Shown: piece by piece, positions 1 through 9,589 of the stretch
Position numbering within the stretch: the first letter of the stretch is position 1
Layout: each line of letters opens with the position of its first letter
Assembly (NCBI RefSeq): GCF_000497755.1
Contig: NZ_AYOD01000011.1
Span: 167,106 to 231,105, forward strand
DNA: 64,000 nucleotides
Direction of reading: 5' to 3'
From: Aliihoeflea sp. 2WW
GTDB taxonomy: Bacteria > Pseudomonadota > Alphaproteobacteria > Rhizobiales > Rhizobiaceae
The notes under the pieces: generated by a model
Told to the model about the DNA's origin: nothing
Databases searched by the model: none
Seen by the model: only the letters and a program-made list of their open reading frames with translations
Made by a program: the position numbers and the translations under genes

Positions 1-2
1 TG

Positions 3-53
3 ATCACTCTGGATGGAGCCATGTCCGCGCCCTTTACCCGGCAGTTCCTCTAA
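3..53 (+). CDS. Possible 3' end of a truncated upstream gene
   Basis: The third frame is open from the window edge for 16 codons and ends with TAA at 51-53 (last residues APFTRQFL). It would converge on the pilus peptidase gene that follows on the other strand. Only the tail is visible, so no family can be named and it could be chance. Confidence 0.25.
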   Translation: MTLDGAMSAPFTRQFL

Positions 54-138
54 GCCAGGGCAGACCTTGCAACATCAATCGTCAAATTAAGGTTAACGGC
101 TCGCTTACACTTATGCTTAACAAGCGGTTGACGGCACT

Positions 139-657
139 TTACCTGGTCAAGGCCTGCATGGCCCAGACGCCGAGCGGGGAGCTTGGAAAGACCATCAGTC
201 CCGCCGCGCCGAGCGCCACGCCATACGGGATTCCCACGCGCCGGTCGGCGAACTTGCGCAGCAAGAGGAAATTGCCCGTGACGTCCGAGATCGGCGAGTT
301 GCGATAGACGAGGATGGCCAGCGTCAGCATCCCGCCCCAGACCGCGCCGAGAACGGCATATTCGGCAAGCGGCGTCCCGAACCCCATCCACAGCGCCGTT
401 GCCGCCAGCAGCTTGGCATCGCCGCCGCCCATCGTGCCCAGCGCGAAAAGCCCGAACGTGACGGCCAGAACCGCCATTGCCGCCAGCACATGAAATCCGA
501 TCGCCGCCAGCGGCATTCCGGTTAGCGGGGCGACGATGAGGAAGGTCGCGACGAGGAGAACCGACACGCGATTGGCGATCGTCATCGTGATCATGTCCGA
601 AATGGCGGCATAGACCATGCAGAACGGAAAAATGACCAGGATCAGGGCTTCGATCAT
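139..657 (-). CDS. cpaA: Prepilin peptidase, CpaA/TadV type (A24 family)
   Basis: This is an inner-membrane aspartic peptidase of about 172 residues that would process Flp/Tad prepilins. Almost the whole chain is hydrophobic, as in the short A24 peptidases that lack an N-terminal methylase domain. The two expected catalytic aspartates are visible in AISDMITM near residue 20 and in MGGGDAKLL in the middle. I place the start at the ATG at 657 (MIEALILV), which opens straight into the first membrane segment; an upstream ATG adds six residues. It is divergent from the pilus genes that follow, and those genes support the Tad assignment. The main Tad assembly operon is not in this window. Confidence 0.88.
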   Translation of the reverse strand: MIEALILVIFPFCMVYAAISDMITMTIANRVSVLLVATFLIVAPLTGMPLAAIGFHVLAAMAVLAVTFGLFALGTMGGGDAKLLAATALWMGFGTPLAEYAVLGAVWGGMLTLAILVYRNSPISDVTGNFLLLRKFADRRVGIPYGVALGAAGLMVFPSSPLGVWAMQALTR

Positions 658-818
658 GACGGGTCCTCGGCACAAAGGCCAAATCTAGACATGCCGCGCT
701 TAAGCATTGGTGAAATCGGCCTTCCGCTTTCAAGCAATCCGCGTCTCCCGGAGCGATTAACCGGCAATTCACCATTCCGCTTCATCTTGTGCGGATTGCC
801 GAACAGGAGAGCCCCAAC

Positions 819-1250
819 GTGGCGCGGTCGACAAAATCCATTCGATTCTTCGCAGGCCTGGCGCTGACGGCTACGGCTTCGGTTCTTGCGGCGCCGGCAT
901 TCGCCGAAGCAGGCATCAGCGTCCTCGTGAACCAGGCCAAGATCGTCAAGCTGGCGCGCAACGCCGACACGATCATCGTCGGCAATCCGGAAATCGCCGA
1001 CGCCTCGGTCCAGGACGCCTCGACGCTGGTCCTGACGGGCAAGGGTTTCGGCGTCACCAATCTCGTCGTGCTCGACGCCGAAGGCCGGCCGATCGTGGAC
1101 GAGCAGGTGACGGTCTCGCGCCAGTCGGTGAACTCGGTCCGCATCTACCGCCGCGCCGCCGTGCAGACGCTGTCCTGCACACCGGTCTGCGAGGCGGCCT
1201 ATGTCACGGAAGCCGAAGCCATGTCCGACACGACGATCGGCGTACCCTGA
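819..1250 (+). CDS. Pilus assembly protein with CpaC/RcpA N-terminal-like domain
   Basis: This small secreted protein of 143 residues has an N-terminal signal peptide (hydrophobic FFAGLALTATASVLA followed by an APAFA cleavage region). The rest resembles the N-terminal domain of CpaC secretins, with the repeated pattern VNQAKIVKLARNADTIIVGNP and GFGVTNLVVLDAEGRP. It lacks the secretin barrel, so it is a stand-alone N-domain, probably periplasmic. I chose the GTG at 819 because AGGAG lies at 805-809; an in-frame GTG at 789 would extend it by ten residues. Two cysteines (CTPVC) near the C-terminus may form a disulfide. A role in Tad pilus assembly is inferred from the neighbours. Confidence 0.78.
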   Translation: MARSTKSIRFFAGLALTATASVLAAPAFAEAGISVLVNQAKIVKLARNADTIIVGNPEIADASVQDASTLVLTGKGFGVTNLVVLDAEGRPIVDEQVTVSRQSVNSVRIYRRAAVQTLSCTPVCEAAYVTEAEAMSDTTIGVP

Positions 1251-1356
1251 ACGCGACGTTAATTCTTTCCAGCGCATCCTAGCGACCGCCACAACCTCAA
1301 TTCAACGCGCGTGCGATAGGCTCGATCGTGGAGTTGAACAGGCGGGACCCTGAAGA

Positions 1357-1938
1357 ATGACGACACATGCCTCCGTCAAGACGCGCGCCGGCCGCAAGGG
1401 GCTGCTGCGCGCATTCGCCCGGCAACGCGACGGCAGCACCGCGATCGAATTCTCGATCCTCGTCATCCCTTTCGCCCTTCTCGTCTTCGCCATCCTCGAA
1501 AGCTGCATTTCCTTTGCGGCGCAACAGGTGATGACCAACGCGGCCGATGACGTCGCGCGGCTCTATCGCACCGGGCAGGTGCGGCCAGGCCCTGGAACGG
1601 AGCCGAACCAACTGACGCATGAACAACTGCGGGACAAGATCTGCGAACGCATGGCGATCCTTGTCTCCGACAAATGTCCGGGCCTGGAAGTCGACCTTCA
1701 GACATTCGAGACTTTCGCGCAGGCTGCCGCGCTGCGCACGCCCTACAGCAATAACGATCTCGACGCCACGGGCTTCGATGCTGTCTCAGGCGGCGCGGGG
1801 TCAAAGAATGTTCTCAGGGTCTATTATCGATGGCCGATCATAACCGACCTGTTGCGGCTTTCGATGTCGACCATCAAGGATGGCAAGGTCCTGCATTTCG
1901 CGAGCGTCACCTGGCAGAACGAACCCTATGCGGAGTGA
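1357..1938 (+). CDS. TadE/TadG-like pseudopilin
   Basis: This 193-residue protein has a short basic N-terminus, then the TadE-type segment DGSTAIEFSILVIPFALLVF (residues about 29-48) with the conserved glutamate just before the single membrane helix. The remainder is a predicted extracytoplasmic domain with a cysteine pair (KICERM, DKCPG). TadE/TadG proteins are minor pseudopilins of Tad secretion systems. It is followed after 9 bp by a second gene of the same type, so the two are probably cotranscribed and may form a heteromer. The ribosome-binding site is weak (GAAG before ATG). Confidence 0.85.
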   Translation: MTTHASVKTRAGRKGLLRAFARQRDGSTAIEFSILVIPFALLVFAILESCISFAAQQVMTNAADDVARLYRTGQVRPGPGTEPNQLTHEQLRDKICERMAILVSDKCPGLEVDLQTFETFAQAAALRTPYSNNDLDATGFDAVSGGAGSKNVLRVYYRWPIITDLLRLSMSTIKDGKVLHFASVTWQNEPYAE

Positions 1939-1947
1939 GGCAGCCCG

Positions 1948-2550
1948 ATGATGCAATCCATTGCCACAGTCTCGAAACGCTTCCGAGCCGATCGTCGCGG
2001 CGCGGCCGCTATAGAGTTCGCCTTCATCGCGCCTATCCTTTTCGTTCTCTATTTCATGACGATGGAGGTGTCTCAGGCAATCGAAACCAACAAGAAGGTC
2101 GGCCGTATCGCATCGATGGTGGGCGATCTTATCGCCCAGCAGCGCAACGGGGTGCTCCGCACGGAAGTCGACAACATCCTCGACATCGGCGCTGCCATCA
2201 TTCTGCCCTACGGCCCCCCGCTTCCTACGATCATCGTCGAACACATCTGGATCGAGGCCGACAAGCCCAATCCCAAGGCGCTCGTGACCTGGTCGCGCAA
2301 GCTTGAGGGCACCAACAAGAGCCAAGCTGTCGCCCCTAACAGCGAGACGCAAGTTCCCGAGCAATTGAAGGTCGCCAATACATATCTCGTCCGCGTTACG
2401 ACGAAACTCGGATACAAGCCCATCATCGCTTGGAACGACGACCAAAAGTCCGCCCTTGGGCTCGGTTCGGCCTTCAGCATTCTGAACATGAGCGAACAGT
2501 ACTACCTGCGCCCGCGCATGTCCCAATGGATCGATTGCACCGGCTGCTGA
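1948..2550 (+). CDS. TadE/TadG-like pseudopilin, second copy
   Basis: This 200-residue protein has a basic leader, then [20 protein letters not shown] (residues about 16-35), the hallmark TadE segment with its glutamate and one membrane helix. A mixed extracytoplasmic domain follows and ends with CTGC. It pairs with the similar gene 9 bp upstream. The two differ enough in sequence that they are more likely distinct TadE and TadG-like partners than a recent duplication. The family is clear from the N-terminus; the exact subunit name is not. Confidence 0.83.
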   Translation: MMQSIATVSKRFRADRRGAAAIEFAFIAPILFVLYFMTMEVSQAIETNKKVGRIASMVGDLIAQQRNGVLRTEVDNILDIGAAIILPYGPPLPTIIVEHIWIEADKPNPKALVTWSRKLEGTNKSQAVAPNSETQVPEQLKVANTYLVRVTTKLGYKPIIAWNDDQKSALGLGSAFSILNMSEQYYLRPRMSQWIDCTGC

Positions 2551-2620
2551 ACGATCGGAATTTGCAACGACCCCGGCATCGGCCTATCTGTCGCGAAACG
2601 TCCGACAGAAGGATCGATCG

Positions 2621-3850
2621 ATGCGCCGCGCCTTCCTCTTCGTGCTGGATTCCTTCGGCATCGGCCATGCGCCGGATGCCGACAGGTTCGGTGATGCCGG
2701 CTCCGATACGCTTGGCCATATCGCGGAACGCTGCGCGCGCGGCGAGGCCGACAGGCCAGGCCTGCGCGAGGGGCCGCTCGATCTGCCGCACCTGACACGG
2801 CTCGGGCTGTTCCATGCGGCCGACCTCGCCGCGGGCCGCAAGCCGGCTGGAACGGAAGTATCGGGCTTCTTCGGCTCGGCGCAGGAGATTTCGAGCGGCA
2901 AGGACACGCCGTCCGGCCACTGGGAGATGGCGGGCGTTCCCGTCACCTTCGACTGGGGCTATTTTCCCGACGAGGGCCCCGCCTTTTCCGACGATCTCGT
3001 CGCCGCGATCATCGCCGAGGGCAAGGTTCCGGGTATCCTTGGCAATTGCCACGCCTCGGGCACCGACATCATCGCGCGCCACGGCGAGGAGCACATCCGC
3101 ACCGGCAAGCCGATCTGCTATACCTCGGCCGACAGCGTCTTCCAGATCGCCGCGCACGAGACCCATTTCGGGCTCGACCGGCTCTACGCGCTCTGCGAGA
3201 CCGTGCGGCGGCTTCTTGATCCGCTCAATATCGGCCGGGTCATCGCGCGGCCTTTCGTCGGCGAGACGGCCGAGACGTTCAAGCGGACGGCCAACCGCCG
3301 CGACTATGCCGTACCGCCCCCCGAGCCGACGCTGATGGACCGCGTGATCGCGGGCGGCGGGCGCTCGCTCGCGGTCGGCAAGATCGGCGACATCTTCGCC
3401 CATCGCGGCATCTCGCATCTGCGCAAGGCGCCGGACAACATGGCGATGCTCGACCGTGCGCTCGAGGCGATGGCCGATGCGCAGGATGGCGATCTCGTCT
3501 TCGCCAATTTCGTCGATTTCGATACGCTGTTCGGCCATCAGCGCGATGTCGCCGGCTACGCAGCGGCGCTCGAGGCCTTCGACCGCCGGCTGCCCGAGGC
3601 ACTCGAACGGCTCCGCCCCGGCGACCTTCTGATCCTCACGGCCGATCATGGCTGCGACCCGACCTTCCGGGGCACCGACCACACGCGCGAGCAGGTTCCC
3701 GTCATCGGCACCGGGCCAGGGCTCGGCACCGGCTCCGTCGGCGTCCGCAAAAGCTTCGCCGATATCGGCGAGACGATCGCGGAGCATCTGCGACTTGCGC
3801 CCGGACCGCACGGCCGGTCCTTCTACGGCAACATCGCCGCCAATGCCTGA
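2621..3850 (+). CDS. deoB: Phosphopentomutase
   Basis: This cytoplasmic enzyme interconverts ribose-1-phosphate and ribose-5-phosphate (and the deoxy forms) in nucleoside salvage. At 409 residues it matches the family length. Metal-site motifs of the alkaline-phosphatase superfamily are present: [13 protein letters not shown] at the N-terminus, [14 protein letters not shown] with the phospho-acceptor threonine, and [10 protein letters not shown] plus [11 protein letters not shown] near the C-terminus. AAGGA precedes the ATG. Its last codons overlap the start of mutM by 8 bp, so translation of the two is probably coupled. Confidence 0.97.
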   Translation: MRRAFLFVLDSFGIGHAPDADRFGDAGSDTLGHIAERCARGEADRPGLREGPLDLPHLTRLGLFHAADLAAGRKPAGTEVSGFFGSAQEISSGKDTPSGHWEMAGVPVTFDWGYFPDEGPAFSDDLVAAIIAEGKVPGILGNCHASGTDIIARHGEEHIRTGKPICYTSADSVFQIAAHETHFGLDRLYALCETVRRLLDPLNIGRVIARPFVGETAETFKRTANRRDYAVPPPEPTLMDRVIAGGGRSLAVGKIGDIFAHRGISHLRKAPDNMAMLDRALEAMADAQDGDLVFANFVDFDTLFGHQRDVAGYAAALEAFDRRLPEALERLRPGDLLILTADHGCDPTFRGTDHTREQVPVIGTGPGLGTGSVGVRKSFADIGETIAEHLRLAPGPHGRSFYGNIAANA

Positions 3851-4715
3851 GCTGCCCGAAGTCGAGACCGTCCGGCGCGGCCTTGCGCCCGTCATGGAGG
3901 ACGCGACCATCGTCGCGGTCGAGCAGCGCCGGCCGGATTTGCGCTTCCCCTTTCCGCACGACTTCGCAGCACGGCTTCAGGGCCGGCGCATCATCTCCGT
4001 CGGGCGGCGGGCGAAGTTTCTCGTCATCCATCTCGACAAGGACCCCGTGCTGATCGCGCATCTGGGCATGTCAGGCTCGTTCCGCATCCATGACGGCACG
4101 AGCGAAGAGATGCCGGGCGATTTTCACCACGAACGCTCCAAGCTCGCTGCGCACGATCATGTCGTTCTTCACCTGGACCGAGACGGCAGGACGCATCGCG
4201 TCGTCTACAACGACCCGCGCCGCTTCGGCTTCATGGTCTTCGCCGAGGCCGGCAGTCTGGACACCCATCCCTTTCTCGCCTCACTCGGGATCGAGCCCAC
4301 CGGAAACGCCCTCGACGGCGCGGCGCTGGCTGCGCTCCTCGCCGGTCGTCGCGCGCCGCTCAAGGCCGCGCTTCTCGACCAGAAGCTGATCGCCGGGCTC
4401 GGCAACATCTATGTCTGCGAGGCCCTCTGGCGGGCCGGTCTGTCGCCGAAGCGGCTCGCCGGGACGGTGTCGGGCCAGCGCGCCGCGCGCCTCGCGGAAG
4501 CCATTCGCGCCGTCATCGCTGACGCGATCGCCGCCGGTGGCTCGACCCTTCGCGACCACCAGTTGACCGACGGCTCGCTCGGCTATTTCCAGCACTCCTT
4601 CAGCGTCTACGACCGCGAGGGCGAGGCCTGCCGGCGCGAGGGATGCGGAGGAATCGTCAAACGGGTTGTGCAGTCGGGCCGTTCGACCTTCTATTGCTCC
4701 GCCTGCCAGCGTTAG
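3843..4715 (+). CDS. mutM: Formamidopyrimidine-DNA glycosylase (Fpg)
   Basis: Fpg removes 8-oxoguanine and formamidopyrimidines from DNA and nicks the backbone (base excision repair). The protein begins [14 protein letters not shown], where Pro2 and Glu3 are the catalytic pair, so the start at 3843 is certain although the frame is open further upstream. Other marks are the [17 protein letters not shown] helix-two-turn-helix region and a C-terminal zinc finger with four cysteines (CRREGC and CSAC). Its length, 290 residues, is normal. It overlaps deoB by 8 bp. Confidence 0.97.
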   Translation: MPELPEVETVRRGLAPVMEDATIVAVEQRRPDLRFPFPHDFAARLQGRRIISVGRRAKFLVIHLDKDPVLIAHLGMSGSFRIHDGTSEEMPGDFHHERSKLAAHDHVVLHLDRDGRTHRVVYNDPRRFGFMVFAEAGSLDTHPFLASLGIEPTGNALDGAALAALLAGRRAPLKAALLDQKLIAGLGNIYVCEALWRAGLSPKRLAGTVSGQRAARLAEAIRAVIADAIAAGGSTLRDHQLTDGSLGYFQHSFSVYDREGEACRREGCGGIVKRVVQSGRSTFYCSACQR

Positions 4716-4758
4716 CTATCCCATAGCCATTCGAATTGTCGGCGTTCAGGAGGAAAAT

Positions 4759-5532
4759 TTGGCCTACGAAACCATTCTCGTCGAAACCCGCGGTCGCGTC
4801 GGTCTCATCACGCTGAACCGTCCCAAGGCGCTCAATGCGCTCAACTCCGAAGTGCTCAAGGACGTGGTGGCCGCCGCCGAGGCTTTCGAGGCCGATCCCA
4901 AGATCGGCGCGATCGTGCTGACGGGCTCCGAAAAGGCGTTCGCTGCAGGCGCGGACATCAAGGAGATGCACTCGAAGTCCTATATCGACATGTATATGGA
5001 GGACTTCTTTTCCGGCTGGGACGCGTTCACCCGTATCCGCAAGCCGATCATCGCGGCCGTTTCCGGCTATGCGCTGGGCGGCGGCTGCGAACTGGCCATG
5101 ATGTGCGACTTCATCATCGCCGGCGACAATGCCAAATTCGGCCAGCCCGAGATCACGCTCGGCGTCATGCCCGGCATGGGCGGCTCGCAGCGCCTCACCC
5201 GCTTCGTCGGCAAGTCGAAGGCAATGGACATGTGCCTCACCGGCCGGATGATGGACGCTGCCGAGGCCGAGCGCGCCGGCCTCGTTTCCCGCGTCGTGCC
5301 GGCAGGCGAACTGATCGAGGAAGCCATCAAGGCCGCATCCAAGATCGCCGAATTCTCGCTGCCCGCCGTGATGATGACCAAGGAAGCGGTCAATCGGTCC
5401 TACGAGACGTTTCTGGGCGAAGGCCTGCGTTTCGAACGCCGGGTCTTCCACGCCATGTTCTCGCTCGACGACCAGAAGGAGGGCATGGCCGCCTTCTCCG
5501 AAAAGCGATCGGCGAATTTCCGCAATCGATAG
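4759..5532 (+). CDS. Enoyl-CoA hydratase
   Basis: This is a crotonase-fold enzyme of 257 residues that hydrates trans-2-enoyl-CoA in fatty-acid beta-oxidation. Motifs are [10 protein letters not shown] (oxyanion hole), [18 protein letters not shown] and the catalytic-glutamate region [21 protein letters not shown] chose a TTG start at 4759, since an exact AGGAGG lies at 4748-4753, and the length then equals that of known short-chain hydratases. It lies between mutM and rpsT, the usual order in Rhizobiales. Confidence 0.95.
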   Translation: MAYETILVETRGRVGLITLNRPKALNALNSEVLKDVVAAAEAFEADPKIGAIVLTGSEKAFAAGADIKEMHSKSYIDMYMEDFFSGWDAFTRIRKPIIAAVSGYALGGGCELAMMCDFIIAGDNAKFGQPEITLGVMPGMGGSQRLTRFVGKSKAMDMCLTGRMMDAAEAERAGLVSRVVPAGELIEEAIKAASKIAEFSLPAVMMTKEAVNRSYETFLGEGLRFERRVFHAMFSLDDQKEGMAAFSEKRSANFRNR

Positions 5533-5544
5533 GCCGGTTAGGCG

Positions 5545-5574
5545 TTGACGCATGGGGGGATGTTCGACTATAAG
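5545..5574 (+). promoter_or_regulatory. Predicted sigma-70 promoter of rpsT
   Basis: TTGACG at 5545-5550 and TATAAG at 5569-5574 are separated by 18 bases and lie about 100 bases upstream of rpsT. Both hexamers are close to consensus. A GGGGG and CCCCC pair brackets the -10 region. Confidence 0.6.
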
Positions 5575-5675
5575 CCCCCACGACTGAGGCAGCTTGCGGG
5601 CTGCCCCAATTGTTTTTGCGCCCGGCTTCTGCTCGTTCGGCGCGTCCACGCAAAAGAACTGAAGAGAGGCATTCG

Positions 5676-5942
5676 ATGGCCAATACGTCTTCGGCCAAAA
5701 AGGCAACGCGCAAGATCGCTGCCCGCACGGCTGTTAACAAGAACCGCCGCTCGCGTGTTCGCACCTTCCTGCGCAAGGTCGAGGAAGCTCTTCTGTCCGG
5801 CGACAAGACCGCCGCGCAGGAAGCCTTCCGCGCCGCCCAGCCGGAACTGATGCGCGCCGCGTCCAAGGGCGTGCTCCACAAGAACACCGCCTCGCGCAAG
5901 GTCTCGCGCCTCGCCAATCGCGTGAAGGCTCTCGAAGCCTGA
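5676..5942 (+). CDS. rpsT: 30S ribosomal protein S20
   Basis: S20 is a small basic primary binder of 16S rRNA in the small subunit. The 88-residue product starts [18 protein letters not shown] and is rich in Lys, Arg and Ala throughout, with the typical [18 protein letters not shown] ending. The start at 5676 is set by family length and by GAGAGG upstream. It has its own promoter and is followed within 25 bases by a strong terminator, so it is a single-gene unit before dnaA. Confidence 0.98.
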   Translation: MANTSSAKKATRKIAARTAVNKNRRSRVRTFLRKVEEALLSGDKTAAQEAFRAAQPELMRAASKGVLHKNTASRKVSRLANRVKALEA

Positions 5943-5962
5943 ACCGACGACGATCTGCATTC

Positions 5963-5992
5963 AAAAAACCCGGCCTCGTGCCGGGTTTTTTT
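5963..5992 (+). terminator. Rho-independent terminator after rpsT
   Basis: A perfect stem CCCGGC / GCCGGG with a 5-base loop is flanked by AAAAAA on the left and a run of seven Ts on the right. It begins 21 bases after the rpsT stop codon. Confidence 0.9.
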
Positions 5993-6096
5993 GTGCCCGA
6001 TCGCAGGCCTCCCCTACCCTTGGGGAACGCAAATGTCATCGATTGCAACAACTTGCCGACGAAAGAATCAGCGGCTTTCCCAATCCTTCCCCATCG

Positions 6097-6105
6097 TTAT
6101 GCACA
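6097..6105 (+). promoter_or_regulatory. DnaA-box-like site
   Basis: TTATGCACA differs from the consensus TTATCCACA at one variable position. It lies upstream of dnaA and 23 bases from a second site in the opposite orientation, consistent with autoregulation. Confidence 0.5.
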
Positions 6106-6128
6106 GGCGTCGGCCCGTCATGTTTTTC

Positions 6129-6137
6129 TGTGGAAAA
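6129..6137 (-). promoter_or_regulatory. DnaA-box-like site
   Basis: TGTGGAAAA reads TTTTCCACA on the minus strand, one mismatch from TTATCCACA. It is inverted relative to the site at 6097. Confidence 0.45.
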
Positions 6138-6738
6138 TCAATAGATTAGACGGGGTGTCTTGAAGCCACTCAAATGAGGGCCTCACCCCGCGAAGAGGCC
6201 GATGAGTCAAGCTGCGATTCGGAAAATTTTTTAGAGCCCACAACCAAAATCCTTCGCCCGGCAAAAAGGTTTTGAATCAAAACGGTTTATGCGCCGGCGA
6301 CAGACGCCGGAGCGCCGACGGGGGCCTCGAACGGGGCCGCGGAAATGAAGAATCCGTTACGCCGGTCTTGCCTGTCCGCCACCGGCTTTTGTAATGTCGG
6401 CCGTGTTGAGAGGGGCAGGGAAAACCTGCGGATTTAAGCCAAATCCGGCATGTCGGGCAACGTGGAAGCGATTCCGCGCACGCTATCGGCTTGATCGCTT
6501 TCAATACATTACAAATCGAAACGCCGTCGCGTCTGACGGCCCTGCCGCGCCGGCTCTGCGCCGGACGGATATCTATTGCCCAGAGGGGGGCGGACGAAAC
6601 GCGCGACGATCGAGGCTGCGCGAGCACGAGGATCGATGGACCCGGCAGCGACCGGGACCGAGCGGAAACGAACGAGGAAGCGGCAGGTGTCTCGACGAGG
6701 AGATGCGCCATGCCGCTCGCACAACAGGGACACTCATC

Positions 6739-8286
6739 ATGCAAAGCGGCGTCGAAGCGGGTGCGCGGGCAAGCACCTCCTTTTCGAAGATCAAGATCGA
6801 GGGACAACAACAGATGGATGGCGACAGCACGGCGGGGGCCGGAGCGACGTTCGAACGCGTGACTGCACAGTTGAAGGCGCGACTTGGCAATGATGTCTAT
6901 TCGAGCTGGTTCGGCCGGATGCAGGTCGCCGAAGCCTCGCGCGGCATCGTGCGCCTCTCGGTGCCGACCGCCTTCCTGCGCCAGTGGATCAACGGGCACT
7001 ATCGCGACCTGATCGGCGAATTGTGGAAGCAGTCGGACCCGTCCGTGCTCAAGGTCGAGATCGTGGTGCGCAGCGCCACGCGTCCGGTCAAGGGTCTGGA
7101 AGACGAGGATGCGCAGGCGACGAAGGCCCGTGCGCTCCCGAGCGCCACCGTCATGCAGATGCCGGTCCGAACGGGCGCCCCGGCCGGCCAGCCTGCCCGC
7201 TCGAACGGCAACGAGCCCTTCGTGCAGCGCCAGTCCGTTCTCGGCTCGCCGCTCGACAGCCGCTACACCTTCGCCTCCTTCGTCGACGGCCCGTCGAACC
7301 GCGTGGCTTTCGCTGCGGCGCGTGCCGTGGCCGAGAGCGCGTCGAACGCGGTGCGCTTCAACCCGCTCTTCCTCCACGCCTCCGTCGGCCTCGGCAAGAC
7401 GCACCTTCTCCAGGCGATCGCGGCCGAGGCGCTGCAGCGCCGTCCGCAGTCGCGCGTCGTGTATCTCACGGCCGAATATTTCATGTGGCGCTTCGCCACC
7501 GCGATCCGCGACAACAACGCGCTGACCTTCAAGGAACAGCTTCGCGACATCGACCTTCTGATCATCGACGACATGCAGTTCCTGCAAGGCAAGTCGATCC
7601 AGCACGAGTTCTGCCATCTCATCAACACGCTGCTCGACAGCGCGCGTCAGGTCGTCGTCGCCGCCGACCGGCCGCCATCCGAGCTGGAATCGCTCGAGCC
7701 GCGCGTGCGCTCGCGCCTCAATGGCGGCGTCGCGCTCGAAATGGCGACGCCGGACTTCTCGATGCGGCTTTCCATGCTGCAGCAGCGTCTTGCCTCCGCC
7801 TCCGCCGAAGATCCGTCGATCGCGATCGCCGACGGTATTCTGGAACATGTCGCCCAGACCGTAACCGGCTCTGGCCGTGAGCTCGAAGGCGCGTTCAACC
7901 AGCTTTTGTTCCGCCAGTCCTTCGAGCCGCAACTGTCGGTCGACCGGATCGACGAACTGCTCGGCCACATGTACCGCTCGGGCGAGCCCAAGCGCGTGCG
8001 TATCGAGGACATCCAGCGCATCGTCGCGCGCCACTACAACGTGTCGAAGACCGAACTTCTGTCCAACCGGCGCACCCGCACCATCGTCAAGCCGCGCCAG
8101 ATCGCCATGTATCTCGCCAAGATCATGACGCCGCGCTCGCTGCCGGAGATCGGCCGGCGCTTCGGCGGGCGCGACCACACGACGGTCCTGCACGCTGTAC
8201 GCAAGATCGAGGGGATATCGGAGGGCGACACGAAAATGGCGCAGGAGCTCGAACTTCTGAAGCGGCTGATCTCCGATCAGGCCTGA
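6739..8286 (+). CDS. dnaA: Chromosomal replication initiator DnaA
   Basis: DnaA is the AAA+ initiator of chromosome replication. Domain I is recognisable at [20 protein letters not shown], followed by a linker of about 80 residues. Then come the AAA+ domain with Walker A ([13 protein letters not shown]) and Walker B ([11 protein letters not shown]), and the C-terminal DNA-binding domain with the DnaA signature ([16 protein letters not shown]). The ATG at 6739 has AGGGA upstream and gives 515 residues. A second ATG at 6814, also preceded by GAGGGA, would give 490 residues and may be the real start. The gene has a long upstream region with DnaA-box-like and GANTC sites. Confidence 0.97.
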   Translation: MQSGVEAGARASTSFSKIKIEGQQQMDGDSTAGAGATFERVTAQLKARLGNDVYSSWFGRMQVAEASRGIVRLSVPTAFLRQWINGHYRDLIGELWKQSDPSVLKVEIVVRSATRPVKGLEDEDAQATKARALPSATVMQMPVRTGAPAGQPARSNGNEPFVQRQSVLGSPLDSRYTFASFVDGPSNRVAFAAARAVAESASNAVRFNPLFLHASVGLGKTHLLQAIAAEALQRRPQSRVVYLTAEYFMWRFATAIRDNNALTFKEQLRDIDLLIIDDMQFLQGKSIQHEFCHLINTLLDSARQVVVAADRPPSELESLEPRVRSRLNGGVALEMATPDFSMRLSMLQQRLASASAEDPSIAIADGILEHVAQTVTGSGRELEGAFNQLLFRQSFEPQLSVDRIDELLGHMYRSGEPKRVRIEDIQRIVARHYNVSKTELLSNRRTRTIVKPRQIAMYLAKIMTPRSLPEIGRRFGGRDHTTVLHAVRKIEGISEGDTKMAQELELLKRLISDQA

Positions 8287-8325
8287 CCGGCGCCGGGCAC
8301 AGACTATCCACGTTTTTGACAGGGT

Positions 8326-8350
8326 TCCGGGCCGCCATTTTCGGCCCGGA
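8326..8350 (+). terminator. Hairpin between dnaA and dnaN
   Basis: A perfect 9-bp stem (TCCGGGCCG / CGGCCCGGA) with a 7-base loop lies 40 bases after dnaA. The following T tract is weak (GCGTTTT), so it may be an attenuator or a poor terminator. TTGACA at 8316-8321 just upstream could belong to a dnaN promoter, but no good -10 follows. Confidence 0.4.
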
Positions 8351-8454
8351 CTTGCGTTTTCGCCGGATTTCCTGTCAGTCTGCCCACCCGTTTCCGGCGC
8401 CGTCCCGGCCGCCAGGAAACCCTGCCATCAAGTCCTTCGCGAGTATAATCGGTC

Positions 8455-9573
8455 ATGCGCGTCATCCTCGAACGGTCGAACCTCCTCAAGTCGCTCAACC
8501 ATGTTCACCGGGTGGTCGAGCGGCGCAACACGATCCCGATCCTGTCGAACGTGCTGCTCGGCGCCGATGGCGAGAGCCTGTCCTTGAAAGCGACCGACCT
8601 CGACCTCGAAGTGACCGAGGCGACGCCTGCCCGCGTGGAGCAGGCCGGCGCGACCACCGTTCCGGCCCACCTCCTCTACGACATCGTGCGCAAATTGTCG
8701 GACGGGTCGGAGGTCATGCTCAAGCTCGACGAGAGCGGCAATGCGATGTCGGTCGTCTCCGGCCGCTCGTCCTTCCGTCTCCAGTGCCTGCCGCAATCGG
8801 ACTTCCCGGAACTGACCGCCGGCTCCTTCACCCACCGCTTCCAAATCCCCGCAGAGGCGCTGAAGCGGCTGATCGACAAGACCCAGTTCGCGATCTCGAC
8901 CGAGGAGACGCGCTACTATCTCAACGGCATCTATCTCCACGCCATCGAGGCCGACGGGCGTCTTCGCCTGCGCTCGGTCGCGACCGACGGCCACCGCTTG
9001 GCGCGCGCCGAGACGGAAGCGCCCTCGGGCTGCGAGGGCATGCCGGGCATCATCATCCCGCGCAAGACGGTGTCGGAACTGCAAAAGCTCGTCGACCAGC
9101 CCGACCTCCAGGTCTCGGTCGAGTTGTCGGACACCAAGATCCGCTTCACGATCGGCTCCATCGTGCTGACCTCGAAGCTGATCGACGGCACCTTCCCCGA
9201 CTACCAGCGCGTCATCCCGACCGGCAACGACAAGAAACTGCTGATCGACCGTCAAAGCTTCGCGCAGGCCGTCGACCGCGTCTCGACCGTCTCGTCCGAG
9301 CGCGGCCGCGCCGTGAAGCTCTCCATCGGCGATGGCATGGTGACGCTCGCCGTCAACAATCCGGATTCGGGCAGCGCGACGGAAGAGGTCGCCGCCGACT
9401 ATGCCGCCGACCCGATCGAGATCGGCTTCAACGCGAAATACCTACTCGACGTCGCCGCGCAATTGTCGGGCGGCGAGGCGCAATTCATGCTCGCCGATGC
9501 CGGTTCGCCGACGCTCATCCAGGACGGATCGGACGCCGATACGCTCTACGTCCTGATGCCGATGCGCGTCTGA
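8455..9573 (+). CDS. dnaN: DNA polymerase III beta subunit (sliding clamp)
   Basis: DnaN forms the dimeric ring that tethers DNA polymerase III and repair enzymes to DNA. The product is 372 residues, the usual length, and starts MRVILERSNLLKSLNHVHRV. Clamp landmarks include RRNTIPILSNVLL, TRYYLNGIYLH, ATDGHRLARAE and the C-terminal LYVLMPMRV, which ends with the conserved clamp-loader contact. It lies between dnaA and recF as in many bacteria. Confidence 0.98.
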   Translation: MRVILERSNLLKSLNHVHRVVERRNTIPILSNVLLGADGESLSLKATDLDLEVTEATPARVEQAGATTVPAHLLYDIVRKLSDGSEVMLKLDESGNAMSVVSGRSSFRLQCLPQSDFPELTAGSFTHRFQIPAEALKRLIDKTQFAISTEETRYYLNGIYLHAIEADGRLRLRSVATDGHRLARAETEAPSGCEGMPGIIIPRKTVSELQKLVDQPDLQVSVELSDTKIRFTIGSIVLTSKLIDGTFPDYQRVIPTGNDKKLLIDRQSFAQAVDRVSTVSSERGRAVKLSIGDGMVTLAVNNPDSGSATEEVAADYAADPIEIGFNAKYLLDVAAQLSGGEAQFMLADAGSPTLIQDGSDADTLYVLMPMRV

Positions 9574-9589
9574 TCGCCGGACACGGAGC

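Larger units (their letters stand above)
5993..6738. other. dnaA upstream regulatory region (746 bp, no gene)
   Basis: I see no credible gene here. The stretch is less GC-rich around 6050-6290 than its surroundings. It contains two DnaA-box-like sequences (6097-6105 and 6129-6137) and six GANTC sites, the recognition sequence of the CcrM methyltransferase, at 6065, 6204, 6216, 6274, 6350 and 6470. This fits a cell-cycle-regulated dnaA promoter. I do not call it oriC, because in this group the origin usually lies elsewhere and no array of boxes with a clear AT-rich unwinding element is seen. Confidence 0.6.

Noticed and set aside
5993..6738. Chromosomal origin upstream of dnaA
   Set aside because: Only two box-like sites and no convincing AT-rich unwinding region. 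In related bacteria the origin is normally near hemE rather than dnaA. A GC-skew plot would settle it.
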